The notes: generated from the sequence alone by a model not told the origin. Counted from the stretch's first letter, positions 9,453 through 21,800 are shown. The stretch: DNA of 64,000 nt from Polytrichum commune (GCA_950295325.1 OX485805.1:48198758-48262757), one strand, 5' to 3'. A program made the numbers and translations.

Positions 9453-11936
9453 CATGATCGGTCACCATGTCCCCATGGAGAGCTTTAAGACAAAAATGTT
9501 TTTATTATTATAAATATTCTTAATCAAATTGTGATATTTTGTCATATCATAACATTACAAAAGTCCTCAACTGCATTCCATGGGAGTAGATATCACATGA
9601 GCTTAATTATCCTTGAATTCCATAACCCCATTTAGGGGGGGCAAATTGGGATGTGTGTATTGTGAACTTTTCAACAAATGCTTGTAGATTTTATGAATTT
9701 TTTCAAATCACAACCTTTTTCTTCGGAAAGAGACCTTCATGTAAATGCTTAGTATCGATATGATTGCCCATGCCATGTGATCACCACCTTAGTTTCATGC
9801 CCGCTGTGTCCCCCTACTTTCTCCACTGTGCCTATCTTTTGCACTTGTAGTTTGTCATCTTTTTAGGTTTGTTTCCTCTTTCGCTCGTCACATGTTTGTT
9901 TTAGGATAATTTTTGGCATGTGGTCACTTTTCTTTGGAAGGCTAGCTGGACATGTGCCTGACATGTGCCCATCTTTCATGGACTCATGAAAGATCACACC
10001 ACTATCACCACCACCACCAACCATGTTGCATGTAAATATCATTGGTCCACAACTAGTGTATTTTACAAATGACATGCGGCATAATATAGGGAGGATTAAT
10101 TTCATTTGAAATACAAATTATAAATGAAGTCAACTAATAAAAGTAGAGAACCCCATTACAAGCAAAGTAGAAAGGTATGAAATGTGGGTCATTACTTTTA
10201 ATAGAATTGATATGGTTGTTGAGTTTCAGGATCCTAGAGTTTAGGGATGAAGTTTGAACACATGGGAGTCATTGTTTGTGTTATAGGATTGTATTATGTG
10301 GTCAAATGTTGGTGTCGTGTTATGTAATATTAACATGGTTTTATGTATGAACATGAATTACTTTTTATTACTTATTAGGAATATAAACTACAGTAAATTG
10401 CGTTGGCATGGGAAACAAATAGATAATTGTAGAGAAGTAAGTAGTTATAGCTGGGGACAATCACATCTTCTTACGTTTTGTAACCACGTGTGATAATGGG
10501 GTATTTAATGGGGGCATATTTATGCACCTCTCAATATTTTTTTCCCTCCCTATTTGTAGATAAAAACTACTTTGATGTATTTTTTAGCACCCTATATTTA
10601 TTTTAATTATTTAAAGAGACTAATTTTTGGCATATATATATATATATTAAATGAATCGTACAAGTATCAAATAATGGACGGAAGACTATAGCAATATGAA
10701 ACCAACTCTGTGAGCAACAAACATTTTATATCATTCAAATTGTCATTCATTTGGATCCAATTAATAATACCAATCCTAAACCATTAAAATTACCACTTAA
10801 AACACAACCAATAGCACTTGGATACTAGTCAAAGGGTTACCAATAAACATGGAGATAACAGAATATACAAGCTGAAATAAGCAAGTCGTAAACATGGATA
10901 GAAAAAACAAGAAATACAATAAGGTGTGACAAAACATGAAATTTTGTTGAACTACATACTCCAAAAAAATAAGGTTGCATTTAAATACAAAACAAGAAAA
11001 CTAAATGCAAAAAGAGAAAATAAAAAACATTTACTTTATTTGTGTTGACAAACACATTCAACAATAGTCCCATTTAAACTTTATAACAAACATTTACAAT
11101 GTGAAGGGTACAGATACAATTATGCACCTTCCAATATTATCAAGATACATGTTCAACCTCCATAATAATATCATGATAAAATCAATAAATCGTGAGAGGT
11201 TTAGCATTAATAATGATGAGTATCTAAAAATAGCTAATGATATGAGGGGGACCACATTTGAAGTCTCCAACTACTCCACATTGTCTTCCTCCAACGCAAA
11301 GTGTAATCCTCCAAGTCTACCACGGTGAGGTTGCCAAATGATGTAGCGCCCTATCGATCATCTAGAAAGGGTTGTTGTAGCAAAAATGCAATTAATACAA
11401 GGTTGGCATATTGGATACTACTAACAAAACAAGTTAAAGCAACAACATGAATAATGAACCACATGCCACCCTTAATTCCCATAATTTCATGGCCATAATA
11501 CTATATTTTCAGATTTAGAGAATTGAACATGCTCATTCAGAAATATGAAATGTGCAAACAACAAGAAAATGTGCAAATTCAAGGTTTTGAAAAACATAAT
11601 ACTTAGCTTCCTCCGAATTTGGGATGAGAGTTAACTCATCATCTTCATACATTTGAAAAATCTAATATATGCTTATCACTTCAACCATCAAGTGCTCATT
11701 AATGAACAATATCTTTGAATGAATCAAGAGAATTTTATGATTAAAGACCGGTTGCCACTCTAAAAAATTGTTTTAGATACCAATACTGGAATCAAACTTT
11801 AAACCCTTTAGTTTTTTTAGGCGCACTTTTAGGTCAACTAATGATTCTCCATCTTCCTCCTTTAGAGTTCTAATGCACTTTGGAGATGCTCATTCATCAG
11901 TGAATGTATACACCTTAATCTTCTTCATTCCCACGA
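9453..11936. other. Non-coding AT-rich region
   Basis: About 2.5 kb with no supported gene. The part near 9860-9950 resembles 39340-39410 (TCCTCTTTC, GTCACATGT, TTTTGAGGA / TTTTAGGAT), suggesting a shared old repeat. An (AT)n run lies near 10632-10646. Confidence 0.4.
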
Positions 11937-14245
11937 AGAAGTCGGGGTCCGGGGGATGGCCGTGCTGAGGGCGGGTATCTTAGGTACGTAATCCCTTTCG
12001 CCGGTTTCAGTCCCGGATCAACACTATCGCCTCTTAGTGCGCGGGGGGTTCTTGTCTCTCAGGCCCCCTTCAATGGCTTGCCGAGGCCTCGTTAGGTTAG
12101 TTCCCTTCGAGTTAATTCTAACGTCACTTCAGCGTTAGATTTTAAAACTTGCCTTGTCCTAGGAACAAATTTTTTCCGGTTGTCCTTTATTTATATATAT
12201 AATTTATACATCTCTCGGCATGTGGTTCGCCGTCTTTGGTTCGGGACGGTCTTCACTTCCGCCGAGATGGGTTAATAATCCCTGTCTAGTAAAAGTCTTA
12301 TAAATTAACCTAGACTACAGAGGCGGATTTGAAAACGTGAACTACTCTAAACCTAGTTATATGGGTGGCTGGTTGGATGGTCTTATTACCTTTCCCCCAA
12401 CCCCCCAAACTCTTAGAATAAGCACTATCATAAGCCGTGAAAGACATGCATTTTACGGCTATTTTTTATTCTAAGATATTTGGATTTACGGCCTGGCGTC
12501 TCGTGCCAATCTAGCAGCATTACTAAGGACCCTATAGTAGTTTAAATCTATATGCATTCGGTTCGGTAGTCTCGGTCTCTCCAACGTCGGTTCGCGAGGC
12601 TGCAGTTTCCACTCCTCGCGCTTCTTCAACTTCTCGTAGTACTTAAACTACTGTCGTTGTAGCCATCTACATCGCGGGGCCCATGCTCTCGCTTCTTCGT
12701 TCGAGAAATTCTGCCTCCGATTATGAAGTTGGTCCCGAACGATGGACAATTTGTGGTTGTGGTTCCCAATGGCCTGGATGATCTGATGGATTACTCAAGA
12801 CGTCTGCGCTTTAGGCTGAATGTTGTGCATATTTTGTTTTATCGACGTCGGAACCGTCCCCATTATGCCCAACACCATCGCGGGAAACTTTACATTGCTT
12901 TCTAGATATCTTCGGCATAAGTATCGACCAATTCGTTATACTTGTTTGTTTTTTACCTCTTCGCATTCGCAATCGCATTATCCATCACTACCGAGATCTC
13001 TCATATCTCGATTTAGTAATTCCGATAGATCATCTGCCCGTCATCCTCTCATCGCGCCGGAGGCTGATATCCGAATATCAAGTCGGGCCTCCGGTTTGTT
13101 ATCCGGGTATCTTGTAGTATTTCCGGAAATATCATCGCATTATCGTTCGGCACTCCCCACGTATTCTCCGCCATCCATATCTGAAAAGCGTCCAACCTTC
13201 CCAATTTACCTTTCTTCGCGCACAACTTCACCCAACAATAAAGTTTGCTCACTATTTTATCGTATATTTTCGTACTTATTGCCTCATAAAGCGGATACTT
13301 ACAGTTGCAGAATAAATGCTTAACTATTTTTTGCTTCCGTTCGCTACAATTATCGCAATATACCTCACCGCATCGAGTTTACGTACCCACCACCGACTTC
13401 ACCGGTAATACGTTAAATGCGGCCGTTATCATCGTCTTATATTCGGGCATACTTAGGCATGAAGTTCGTCTCCATTTGCGGCTTCCCACCGCGTGGATCC
13501 CGTCATGCACGAATTGTTTTGAGGCGATATTCTCCACTATCTCGAGCCCATCTCGGTATCGTACCGCTTCCTTTGTGTATTCCTTCAGCTCGAGCTTCTC
13601 ATTATCCAGCATCGTTTGCGCGTTCGGGTCCATCCCGTTGTTTAGATTGCCGATTACCTTTACATTCTTAAGGAATTTTAGGATCCCATTGCGGATATCT
13701 ACCTTAAACAAACCTTCCGCCGTAATTCGCACTCCTAAGGCCTGACAAACGTGGTATAGAAACGCGATATATATTCGGCCTTTATCTTTACCGCGCGTTC
13801 CTATATTCCGTCTCGCTTTTGGATCCGATCGGATCGGTTCCTAATACGCAAACCCCTTCGTTTGCGTATTGTCGTCGCGTATTGGGTTCCCGTAGATCCC
13901 ATCCCAATTCATAAAGATCTTCTCGTGCAGGGCCCGCGTTATCCCCGCTGAAGTTCTGGCCTTTTCTACCATACGCCTGAATAACGTTCTTATTTGCGGA
14001 TCCAAGTTATTCATAAAGGCGTAAGCTGTATTTACCAACATCGAATCTCGAATTGTCCGAAAGTTCGGCAATCTCAGCCCGAGATGGTCGGTACTCATCT
14101 CGAGCTGCCGTTTCCTTCTTCGTTTCGCCGGCCAACCGAGTATCCTTCGCGCTGCTCCGTGTTGGATCATCGTTGCTTCATCCAGGATATAATTAGGCGG
14201 CGGACTCATTAGACAGAATATCTCGATTAGCGGTGTCGTGCAATA
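11937..14245 (-). mobile_element. 3' half of an RLE-type non-LTR retrotransposon (element A), degenerate
   Basis: A GC-richer island read on the minus strand. From its 5' side (14245) it encodes the end of the reverse transcriptase thumb (LDEATMIQHGAARRILGWP, then HLGLRLPNFRTI). Next, near 13330-13280, is a Cys/His cluster (CDNCSERKQKIVKHLFC). Then comes a restriction-like endonuclease domain: RRPDLIF near 13060, EISVVMDNAI and KTNKYNELVD near 13000-12930, and a conserved-looking FPAMVLGIMGTVP segment near 12880. The PD...E...K..KY layout matches the endonuclease of R2/R4/NeSL-type elements. Stops and frameshifts interrupt it, so it is dead. Sequence down to 11937 is probably its 3' untranslated region. 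The upstream part of the RT appears at 16655-17087. Confidence 0.65.
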
Positions 14246-16654
14246 AATGTGTTAATATGTAAATATAGTGTGAAATGGTTTGAGAGTAAGTTTAAAAAAA
14301 AATAAGAAAAAAAATATAGACAAAAGGGAAGAGAGAGATCAGAGGAATGAAGGGGGAAAAGAAAGAGCCGTGGTTATAACCACGAAACTTAGAGTTTTTG
14401 CGTCCTCTCACATACTCAAAGGGTAGCTGGCACCAACTGGTAGTTATTTGCCAAGTTTTCACCAGCAGTGCCAAGCTACGTGGCCATTCGTCCGCTCATA
14501 CAGGTCCAAAGGATTTTGAACCCGGACCAATGCTATGGCGTTTGAAGCACTTTACCAATTGGGCTTCCGCGGCTTGGTATTTATCAGAGCACGCTGCAGG
14601 AATTTATATCCTCATCCATTGTTTATACATTATTTATTTTATATTTATTTGAATGAATTTTGATTGAAAGAAAGAATCACATATTTTAGGGAAGCTTCAA
14701 AATGATGTTTTTTTGTTATAAAATATTTATCTTATAAGAAGAATGACCATTTTAGAGCTTGACCAGTTTGATGTAATTGTTTTGATTTTTTGAACATGTC
14801 GAATTGGAGAGTTTTTTCTTAGTCTCAAGATGAAGAACTTCAACTAGAGCTTGAGTTGGATTTTTTTCTATCTCAACTGCAGAGTCGTTTTTTTCTGCCA
14901 CTTAATCTTGCACTACTGCATGAGCATCCACAAGAAAAAGCTGAACCTCTTGGCCGTCAAAGCAACCTCGTGTGGAGCAGTGGTGGCACAGAAATCTTCA
15001 ACAAGATGCTCGTGCATTGGTGATTTTATTGTAGATTGGGTGTATTGACCTGACACTCGAGATGTGATGTTTGGAGGAATTTTTAAAGGCTTAAATAATG
15101 ATTAATATTCTTGTTGTCTTAGAGATGTCAAAAGAAGTCGCGGCCATCAACGTTGGCTAGAAGGTCCAGTTAATCCATTGACTAAGGTTGATCGTGCAGA
15201 CTACGTTGCACTTATTCTTCGACGCATCCTCAAGTTCTTGCAGTTGGAGTAAACTTCTTTTTGGAATTATTTTCAACATCTTCTAGACATATATTTGATG
15301 TTTTACGTTTAGTTTATAATGTTTTCAAACTTCATCTTGTATGTTTGAAGTTTGATAAATCAAAGGTAGAAATAATTTACTATTTTGGGAGATTTTTGAT
15401 GCCTTATGGCTAAGATAAGGAATAAATAAGGATGAAGTAAGCTAATGGGGGCTAGCCAATGACTAGTTGAAGCCCATGTGACATAGGTTTGGGCTAGTGT
15501 TGACTTTGAGAGGAGGCTAAGGGGTCGGACCCCCTCTTTTTTCAAACTTCATCTTGTATGTTTGAAATTTGGTAAATGAAAGATAGAACTAGTTTATCAT
15601 TTTGGTAGATTTTTGATGCCTTATGACTAAGATAAGGGATAGATTAAGATGAGTAAGGTAATGGGGGTTAGGCAATGACTAGTTGAAATTCATGTGACAT
15701 AGATAGGGGGTAGTGTTGACTTTGAGAGGATGCTAAGGGGTCGGACCCCCTCTCTCCTCAAAGGGGTTTTTTTTAATTTTAGAGTGTATGGTGTGTGCAG
15801 AGTGAGAGCTCAGTTTGTACTGCGAATTTTTCTATGACATTTTAGGAGTTTGTACATCTTGTCGATCTGGTTCCGAAATGATATAGTACGCTCTATTTGG
15901 ACTTTGTATGTGATTTTTATGAGTGTTAGAGTGGAACAGTGTCAGCTGTGAAAAAATTAGAAGACCGAGATTTTAAAAGCTTGTAGAAATTTATTTATAA
16001 TGTTTTTGTTTATGAAATCTAAACAAGTGAAGTGTTATTGTATCAGTTCTCTACGAAGCTTTATAATTCTTGATTTAGAGTGTTAAAGAGAGAGCTATGG
16101 CTTTCAAGGTGAGAGGGTATTGAGTTACCAACCATATTCAAGAGTGAAAGTGTGTACCAACTTCAACAGAGCATAGAAAACGTTTTGTATAGATTCTGAA
16201 GATGAATTTTGGAGAGAACCTATGTGATGGTCTTAGCTTTTCAAAAAACTATCACTTGGCGTTGGCAAAGCTTATATGAAGTCAAAGCGCCTTGTGAAGA
16301 GAATGGATGTGCAGTTGATACTGAATTTGGAAGTATGACCTTTGAGGAACTATAAACTTTGGATAGTACCTTACTAACTTTTAATCTCTTTTATATTTTT
16401 TTAAACACTTTGATAGCTTTTCAAAATGCTAAAGCACATTTGATTTGAAGTATTTATTCTAATTGGGTGATTATTTAAAGTTTGACTATAATTTTAGAGA
16501 GAGATCCGAGATTTTGAAGGTATGTACAAGACTTATACGGGTTTGTGTACATGATGTATTCAAGGATGAATACTTCTTATATTATCATTGCCTCTCATGT
16601 CTTAAGCCAAAACTAATTGTAGCCAGAAATCCAATATTTTTCCAAAGCAAAGAT
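14246..16654. other. About 2.4 kb of foreign sequence splitting RLE element A
   Basis: AT-rich sequence separating two parts of element A. It holds two stretches on the plus strand that read like exons: about 14850-15015 (LSQLQSRFFLPLNLALLHEH) and about 15118-15252, which reads RDVKRSRGHQRWLEGPVNPL and ends in a TAA. They match no family I recognise. A 217-bp tandem duplication follows at 15324-15757. The insertion boundaries show short similar sequence (CTC, GATAGCGGT / GATTAGCGGT) on either side, but no clear terminal repeats. It may be a captured gene fragment or an unclassified element. Confidence 0.4.
15324..15757. repeat. Direct tandem duplication, 217-bp unit, two copies
   Basis: TTCAAACTTCATCTTGTATG occurs at 15324 and 15541, and each unit ends with GGGGTCGGACCCCCTCT. 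The copies are about 85-90% alike by eye. GGGGTCGGACCCC inside each unit is a small perfect hairpin. It lies wholly within the insertion that splits RLE element A. Confidence 0.85.
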
Positions 16655-17087
16655 TTCTCTACCCGATAGCGGTCTCGCCGTCTGCGACAGAAAGTCGAAT
16701 TTTCCTGCATAGTGTAATTTCTGGATCCGCAGCGTTTCAAGCTGGGCCACCCTCGCCTTAAACCTGGCGAGGGCGCGTTTTCCTTCGTGCGCTTCTCGCC
16801 TCTCCTTGTTTGGTCCGCGAGGCAGAGTCGACTTCTGGTTGGTTCTTGCCGACGTCGAGGCCTTGTGCTCCTTCAAATACTTAAACGCTTCCGATCCCTC
16901 CAGCTACGGGATCGCCTCGCCACACAGGTTCAAGTTTTCAAGGGTTACGTCTTCCCCTCTACCCCTTACAAATTTGTGCCCCAATACGCGCATTTGTGGA
17001 TCCCGAACTTCATCCCTGCCCATTCTGCAAACTCGCTCTGGATTTCAGCCATCTTCCGAATATCCTCCTCCGTGTTCATAGATAGCC
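16655..17087 (-). mobile_element. Reverse transcriptase palm/thumb part of RLE element A
   Basis: On the minus strand, from 17087 downward, the frame reads NTEEDIRKMAEIQSEFAEW and then GMKFGIHKCAYWGTNL. This is the segment just downstream of the catalytic YADD box in non-LTR reverse transcriptases (the KC...G region). After a frameshift it reads GEAIP and EAFKYLKEH, then ARFKARVAQLETLRIQKLHY, equivalent to the thumb. It ends near 16660, where the reading should continue into LDEATMIQHG at 14209. GC content and codon style match 11937-14245. The YADD box itself is missing because the fragment stops at 17087, where the plus-strand element begins. Confidence 0.6.
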
Positions 17088-18298
17088 ATAACAACATATA
17101 TTTAATTAATAATCACATACAACACCCAACATCCCAACATCATTACCCAGATAAACTACTCATAGCAGCCATCGTACGACAAATATACTAGACCCCACAC
17201 ATGATTCACATACATAAAATAAGAGCGCACACATGCATTAATGGCAATGAAATAGCAGACACACTAGCCAACGAATGAACACTTAAAGAAAAACTAGACA
17301 CAATCCCACACATACACATAGCTCACGCTACCCCCTATTGGCTAGCAAGTTGCCCAACAGCTACACATGACGGAGCCATACGCAACTTAGGCACATCCAT
17401 AACAAAAACACATGAAAGTTACGAAGCTACATTAGCCAAAAGGAAGTTCTCATACGTCGACAAATGGCTCTCAAATGAACAAATCAACCAAAAACTCTTC
17501 AACCACTTTTGGAAGAATGTAAATGTACCAGATACCCAAATTACCCAAACTCTAAAATTTAGATTTGCCCAATACATGGGTAACTATAGGTAAAATATTT
17601 TCTGGCCCCTCAACTACCCAAACCCAAATTGCACACTATGCCGCAACAACGATAGAGACACGTGGCCTAACCTACTATCAACATGTGAACACCCGTATCT
17701 AAAGGGATTAAGAATTGCAAGACACAACAAAGCAACACACCTCATTACCCAAACACTGCAAACCAACAAAAATACCAGATTCTATACTTTGACAAACGCT
17801 AGCAACTTAAACAACCAACCCCCAGACCCAACAGTCCCAGAATGGCTCCTCAAATGCACATGCCCCCAACAACCTTGTCAATGCCAAGCCAAATTAAGAC
17901 CCGACATCCTTTGCATATTTGGTGCCCCCAACCAAATACAAACACCTATGTCACCCTCCACAAACTACACGGTACAATTCATCGAATTCACATATTGCCA
18001 TGATAGATTCCCAGAACAAGCCATACCACACAAACACACCAAATATGACCCACTAATCCATAGTATACAAAATAACGGATGGAAAACCAACCCCCTCATC
18101 ACAATCACTGCTGGAGTAAGAGGGGCCATTCATGAACACTCTATCGAACAACTCAAGAAACTTAAACTCCCAAAGTCTAGCATTAAAACACTCATGAAAA
18201 ATTTACACCAGAATGCCATCAAATACCTCACCTACCTAGTCCTAAACAAAAGGAAACCTGATAACAAACAAACCCCCGTCCTCCCTCCCTAAAGGGAA
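17088..18298 (+). mobile_element. 3' part of an RNase H + RLE non-LTR retrotransposon (element B), nearly open
   Basis: On the plus strand the translation starts with the end of an RNase H domain: HIHKIRAHTCINGNEIADTL near 17200-17260, containing the last catalytic Asp. A long linker follows, then a Cys/His knuckle CTLCRNNDRDTW...C..HPYL (about 17630-17700). A C-terminal domain (167-codon open stretch at 17789-18292) holds RPDILCIFG, QFIEFTYCHD and KHTKYDPLI, then TITAGVRGAIHEHS. The PD...E...K..KY order fits a restriction-like endonuclease. RNase H and RLE together occur in Dualen/RandI-type elements, named here as the nearest known architecture. Only a few stops interrupt it (near 17190, 17276 and 17592). 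Codon and base use (A- and C-rich) differ sharply from element A. Confidence 0.65.
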
Positions 18299-18660
18299 GT
18301 TGACTAAAGTTACACCACTGGAGCCCACCTCCCCAAAGAGGCATAACGCCCCATATTGCATCATGGGTAACATGACCAGTATCGGGTTAATGGGCTCGCA
18401 TTCATGCCGGTACATGGTACGGTCGTTATTTTTTATTTTCTTTTTTCTTTCATTCCCATGCCAAACTATAACCCGACCTTACAAGACCATGTCCAAAATC
18501 CCAAAACAACTTGTAATCACAAAACCAACAAAAAAGAGACGAAGCATGAAAGCTAAACCCTACACCAAATACACACGGAAAACATTACAAAAGAAGTGGC
18601 CATTCTACATCATCAATGTGCATGAAAAAACCCCTAGAAAATGTTAAGAAAAAGTGTAAG
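18299..18660 (+). other. Probable 3' tail of RNase H-RLE element B
   Basis: Directly follows the stop of the endonuclease frame and keeps the same A- and C-rich composition, with a T-rich tract near 18428-18452. A 115-codon open frame here has no recognisable domain and is lysine-rich at its end. I treat it as untranslated tail rather than a gene. Confidence 0.4.
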
Positions 18661-20771
18661 CTTGACGATGAAGGACTAAGGTTGTGACATAACCAAAACC
18701 GATTGTAGGAAGCGGTTAAGGGTGATAGTGGAGGTTGTCAAGTTTTAAGCATCCAGCGAGGTCCCACATGTTTAGCGCCGTTGCAAAACCTAGCGGTCGT
18801 TGAGGAGCGGCAACACTTTCCTTCTTCCCAAAAAATCCCATGACATTTTCCTCCATACTAACGCACTTGAATAGAGACTACACACTTCTTCATCCAAGTA
18901 CTCAAACCCATAATTATTTTACTGATCTTACTACACACTATTAGGGGGGATCCTATGTCTATGTTTTTAATTTTTTTACTGATTACTAAAATGGATGAAT
19001 TATCCACCACCCTATTTTACATATAGTCATGTAGGGGACATATTTCCAATGCTATGGTAGATCTAATGAAATTATAATTTTTACCCTAAACGATTTTTAT
19101 TTTATTTTATTTTTATTTTATCTGCGTGGTTTTCTAAAATTTTGATAGTCACCTCCCCGAGAGTAACATGGAACTTTTAATTCATGTCTTGGAAGTAAAT
19201 AGCCCCTAAAAAAATGCCTTTGCCGCACGTGATGAACAAAATTATTATGGAATGCCCCACCCAGACATCGGTCATGTGTTAAAATGAAGGCTCATTAGTG
19301 ATCAAATTGCTAGGACATGATTGATTGATGATTAGTTGTAGTAAATAGGTTGTCAAAACATTTTGGAGGAAGATTGAGTTTACTCCATGGCAAAGGATAA
19401 TATCACACTAAATATTCCTATTGGTGTGGGTTACTATGTGGAGTTACTTGTCGATAGAATTTTTGACCACACGGGAAGCATTCACAATGCCTCAAAGACA
19501 CGGTGAGCATACCCACATCACTCACGTGGGTAAGCTCCGTACATGCATATGAGCGAGTTTCAAAAAATGGCAATGACTTAGGACATCTTGATTCAACTTG
19601 CAAAAGATCAGCCATCAAATATCTATCACGATGTAAAACCCTCTCCAACCTTACTAGGACAACCGGACTAGAACAATTCCAAAAGTATTTTAAATCCTTC
19701 CTCGGATGAGAATCTCTTGTAGTATAATGCAACATATAATCATTGGATGTATAGTGGTTAATTTGTGAATCAATAAACTCCACTTCACACCATAATTGTC
19801 AGATGTGGCCTTTCAGAGATCCTTGACGCACTTTTGGAATAAGCTTACTTCTGCACAAGGCAAGCTTATTGGTAGAGAAGACAATACTAACTTACCCTTG
19901 TATACAATATTATGATATTTTTATTTTTATTTTTTTCTGTTCTTTTTAGTTCTCAATCATCAATGACGAGGTACAATATCGTACAATTTGTTGGGTTCTC
20001 AACAGATGGAGTTTATAAGAATGGATATGATGCCTTCCTTCAGTAAGAAGCCTTTCAAATTTATACTGTACCATGGGAAAAGGTGTGAGCACGATGACAT
20101 GGCTAACCTATTCAATTCAATGCAAAGCATCCATTGTTGCTAATTTTAGGTATTGTTTTTGGTTGTTTGGATTTGTTGTTTTACGTGAAGGCCTGTTAGA
20201 TCAACCTTTGAAGGTCTGAGAGGTCCAATATGGGTCTCAAGGCATCGTAACAAAGAGGGCTTAGTTTTTTAGTTACTGGTATTTGTATGATTCAAATGTC
20301 AAAAACGACCCCTATAAATCAGACATATGGAATTGGAATCATATTGAAAAGGGAAGGCAATATATCATATTCCGTTTCATGGTTTACAAAACTTTTTTTT
20401 AATGAGACAAAAGGCCAACACAACCAATGCCAATTGAAAAATCCAAGAAGACGCGCCCACAAAGAGGGGAGGTGGGGCCCCTCGGACGTGAAACACCGTC
20501 ACGTAAAGAGTAACAACAACCCACCAAGGACAACCCACCAAGCCCACTCAACCAAGGACTACCCCCCAACCCCACTTGCTGAGGACAACTCCCTTAGGGC
20601 ATCACCACCCATCAGGGCGCCCTAAACTGAAAATCTCAAGCTCAGAATTGATATTTATTGGAGTTCAGATCGGAAATTGTTCATGTGCCCCACCCACAAA
20701 CTTCATTTTCAAGGCATGTTCTCTGATCTGATAGGAAATTAGATGGTTAGTGATCTTCTGTAATTTCCCTT
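18661..20771. other. Non-coding region
   Basis: No supported gene. A minus-strand open frame at 19418-19783 (121 codons) matches nothing I recognise. A purine- and CCACC-rich patch lies at 20450-20620. No element ends were found. Confidence 0.35.
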
Positions 20772-21560
20772 ATTTACAGATTTACAGTGTTGCCACTACA
20801 ATCACTTACCAAGTAAATTTTCGTCCAAAATTCAATCATCCATGGCCAAATTTCATCACAAGTTTTAGGGTTTTTGAAGTGTATTTAGAAGTCAATGCCT
20901 TTTGACCTCTGACAATTTCATGGTCGTTCTTGGCTCCTGTGGGATGTCCACCCTGGTGTATAGTAGATCTGTTCAATTTTCATTCAAGTTTTTCAATCAT
21001 GGAGATTTGATTGCTTCATTTTAGATTTAGTGAGTGAGTCCAATTAGGTTCAATTTGTGAGTGAGTCCAATTTTTTTCAAGCTTATGGTTGATGAAGTTT
21101 AGATTAGTTCATTTCATATTCTAGTAGAGTGAGTCCAATTGGGGTTAAGTCATGGATAAAAGTAAGAAGGTACATTTCTTATTAGTTTGATGTATGTCAT
21201 ACAACCCTATTTGAATGGTGGGTATTTAGGTGTATCTTAATCTTTCCTCTCACAATTTTATGGTCGCGGCAGTAATTATCTATTCATTGCTTGTATTTAT
21301 TTGTCAACTGTTGGGGGACTGTAGATTTACAGTGTTGCAAGTACAATCACTTACCAAGTGATTTTTCATCCAAATTCAATCATCCATGGTCAAATTTTAT
21401 CACAAGTTTTAGGACTTTTGAAGTATGTTTAAAAGTTTATGTACTTTGGCCTCACAATTTCATGGTCATTCTTGGCTCCTATGGGACCTACACCCTAGTG
21501 TATAGTAGATCTATTCATTTTTGTTTCAAGCTTTTGATTCCTGGAGTTCTCATTGATTCA
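20772..21560. repeat. Two diverged direct repeats of about 240 bp
   Basis: Copy one runs about 20772-21020 and copy two about 21316-21560. Shared landmarks in order are GATTTACAGTGTTGC, ACAATCACTTACCAAGT, TTCAATCATCCATGG, ATCACAAGTTTTAGG, CAATTTCATGGTC, TTCTTGGCTCCT and GTGTATAGTAGATCT. Identity looks near 80%. The spacing sequence contains GTGAGTGAGTCCAAT repeats. They could be LTR remnants or an old local duplication. Confidence 0.65.
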
Positions 21561-21696
21561 AGTTTATGTATGGCAACCTTGTTGAGCTCATTGTTTGACA
21601 TTACTTTTTTGGCTTGCAGAGGAAGTTGGTTTAGATTGTTTTACATCTCATCTATTGAATTCGCTGTGTGACGAAGGTTTAGGATAAATTCTTTAG

Positions 21697-21800
21697 ATTT
21701 TTCTAAAATAATCGGTGATTCTCTTGAAGTTTCGACTCCAACTGGTTAATTCCTAAACTCAACTGGGTCATCTAAAACTACCGCCGGTTCTCCCCAAGCC
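21697..21800. repeat. Dispersed repeat related to the triplicated unit at 39.9-40.7 kb
   Basis: Contains AATCGGTGATTCTCTTGAAG, then CAACTGGTTAATTCC, AAACTCAACTGG and ACCGCC. This mirrors AATGATCAGTAATTCTCCTG, CAACCGGTTATTCC, AAACTCAACCAG and ACCGCC at 39930-40030. Only the first ~100 bp of the 40-kb unit are represented here. Confidence 0.6.

Noticed and set aside
12820-13745. Plus-strand frames of 167 and 146 codons
   Set aside because: They are antisense to the RLE element, whose reverse transcriptase, zinc-finger and endonuclease motifs are on the minus strand.
18300-18647. A 115-codon frame after the RLE domain
   Set aside because: It starts in a different frame right after the stop, has no domain and fits an untranslated tail.
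19418-19783. A 121-codon minus-strand frame considered as FAR1/SWIM-like
   Set aside because: The HCECFPCG-type cluster is not a convincing SWIM finger, and no other FAR1 feature is present.
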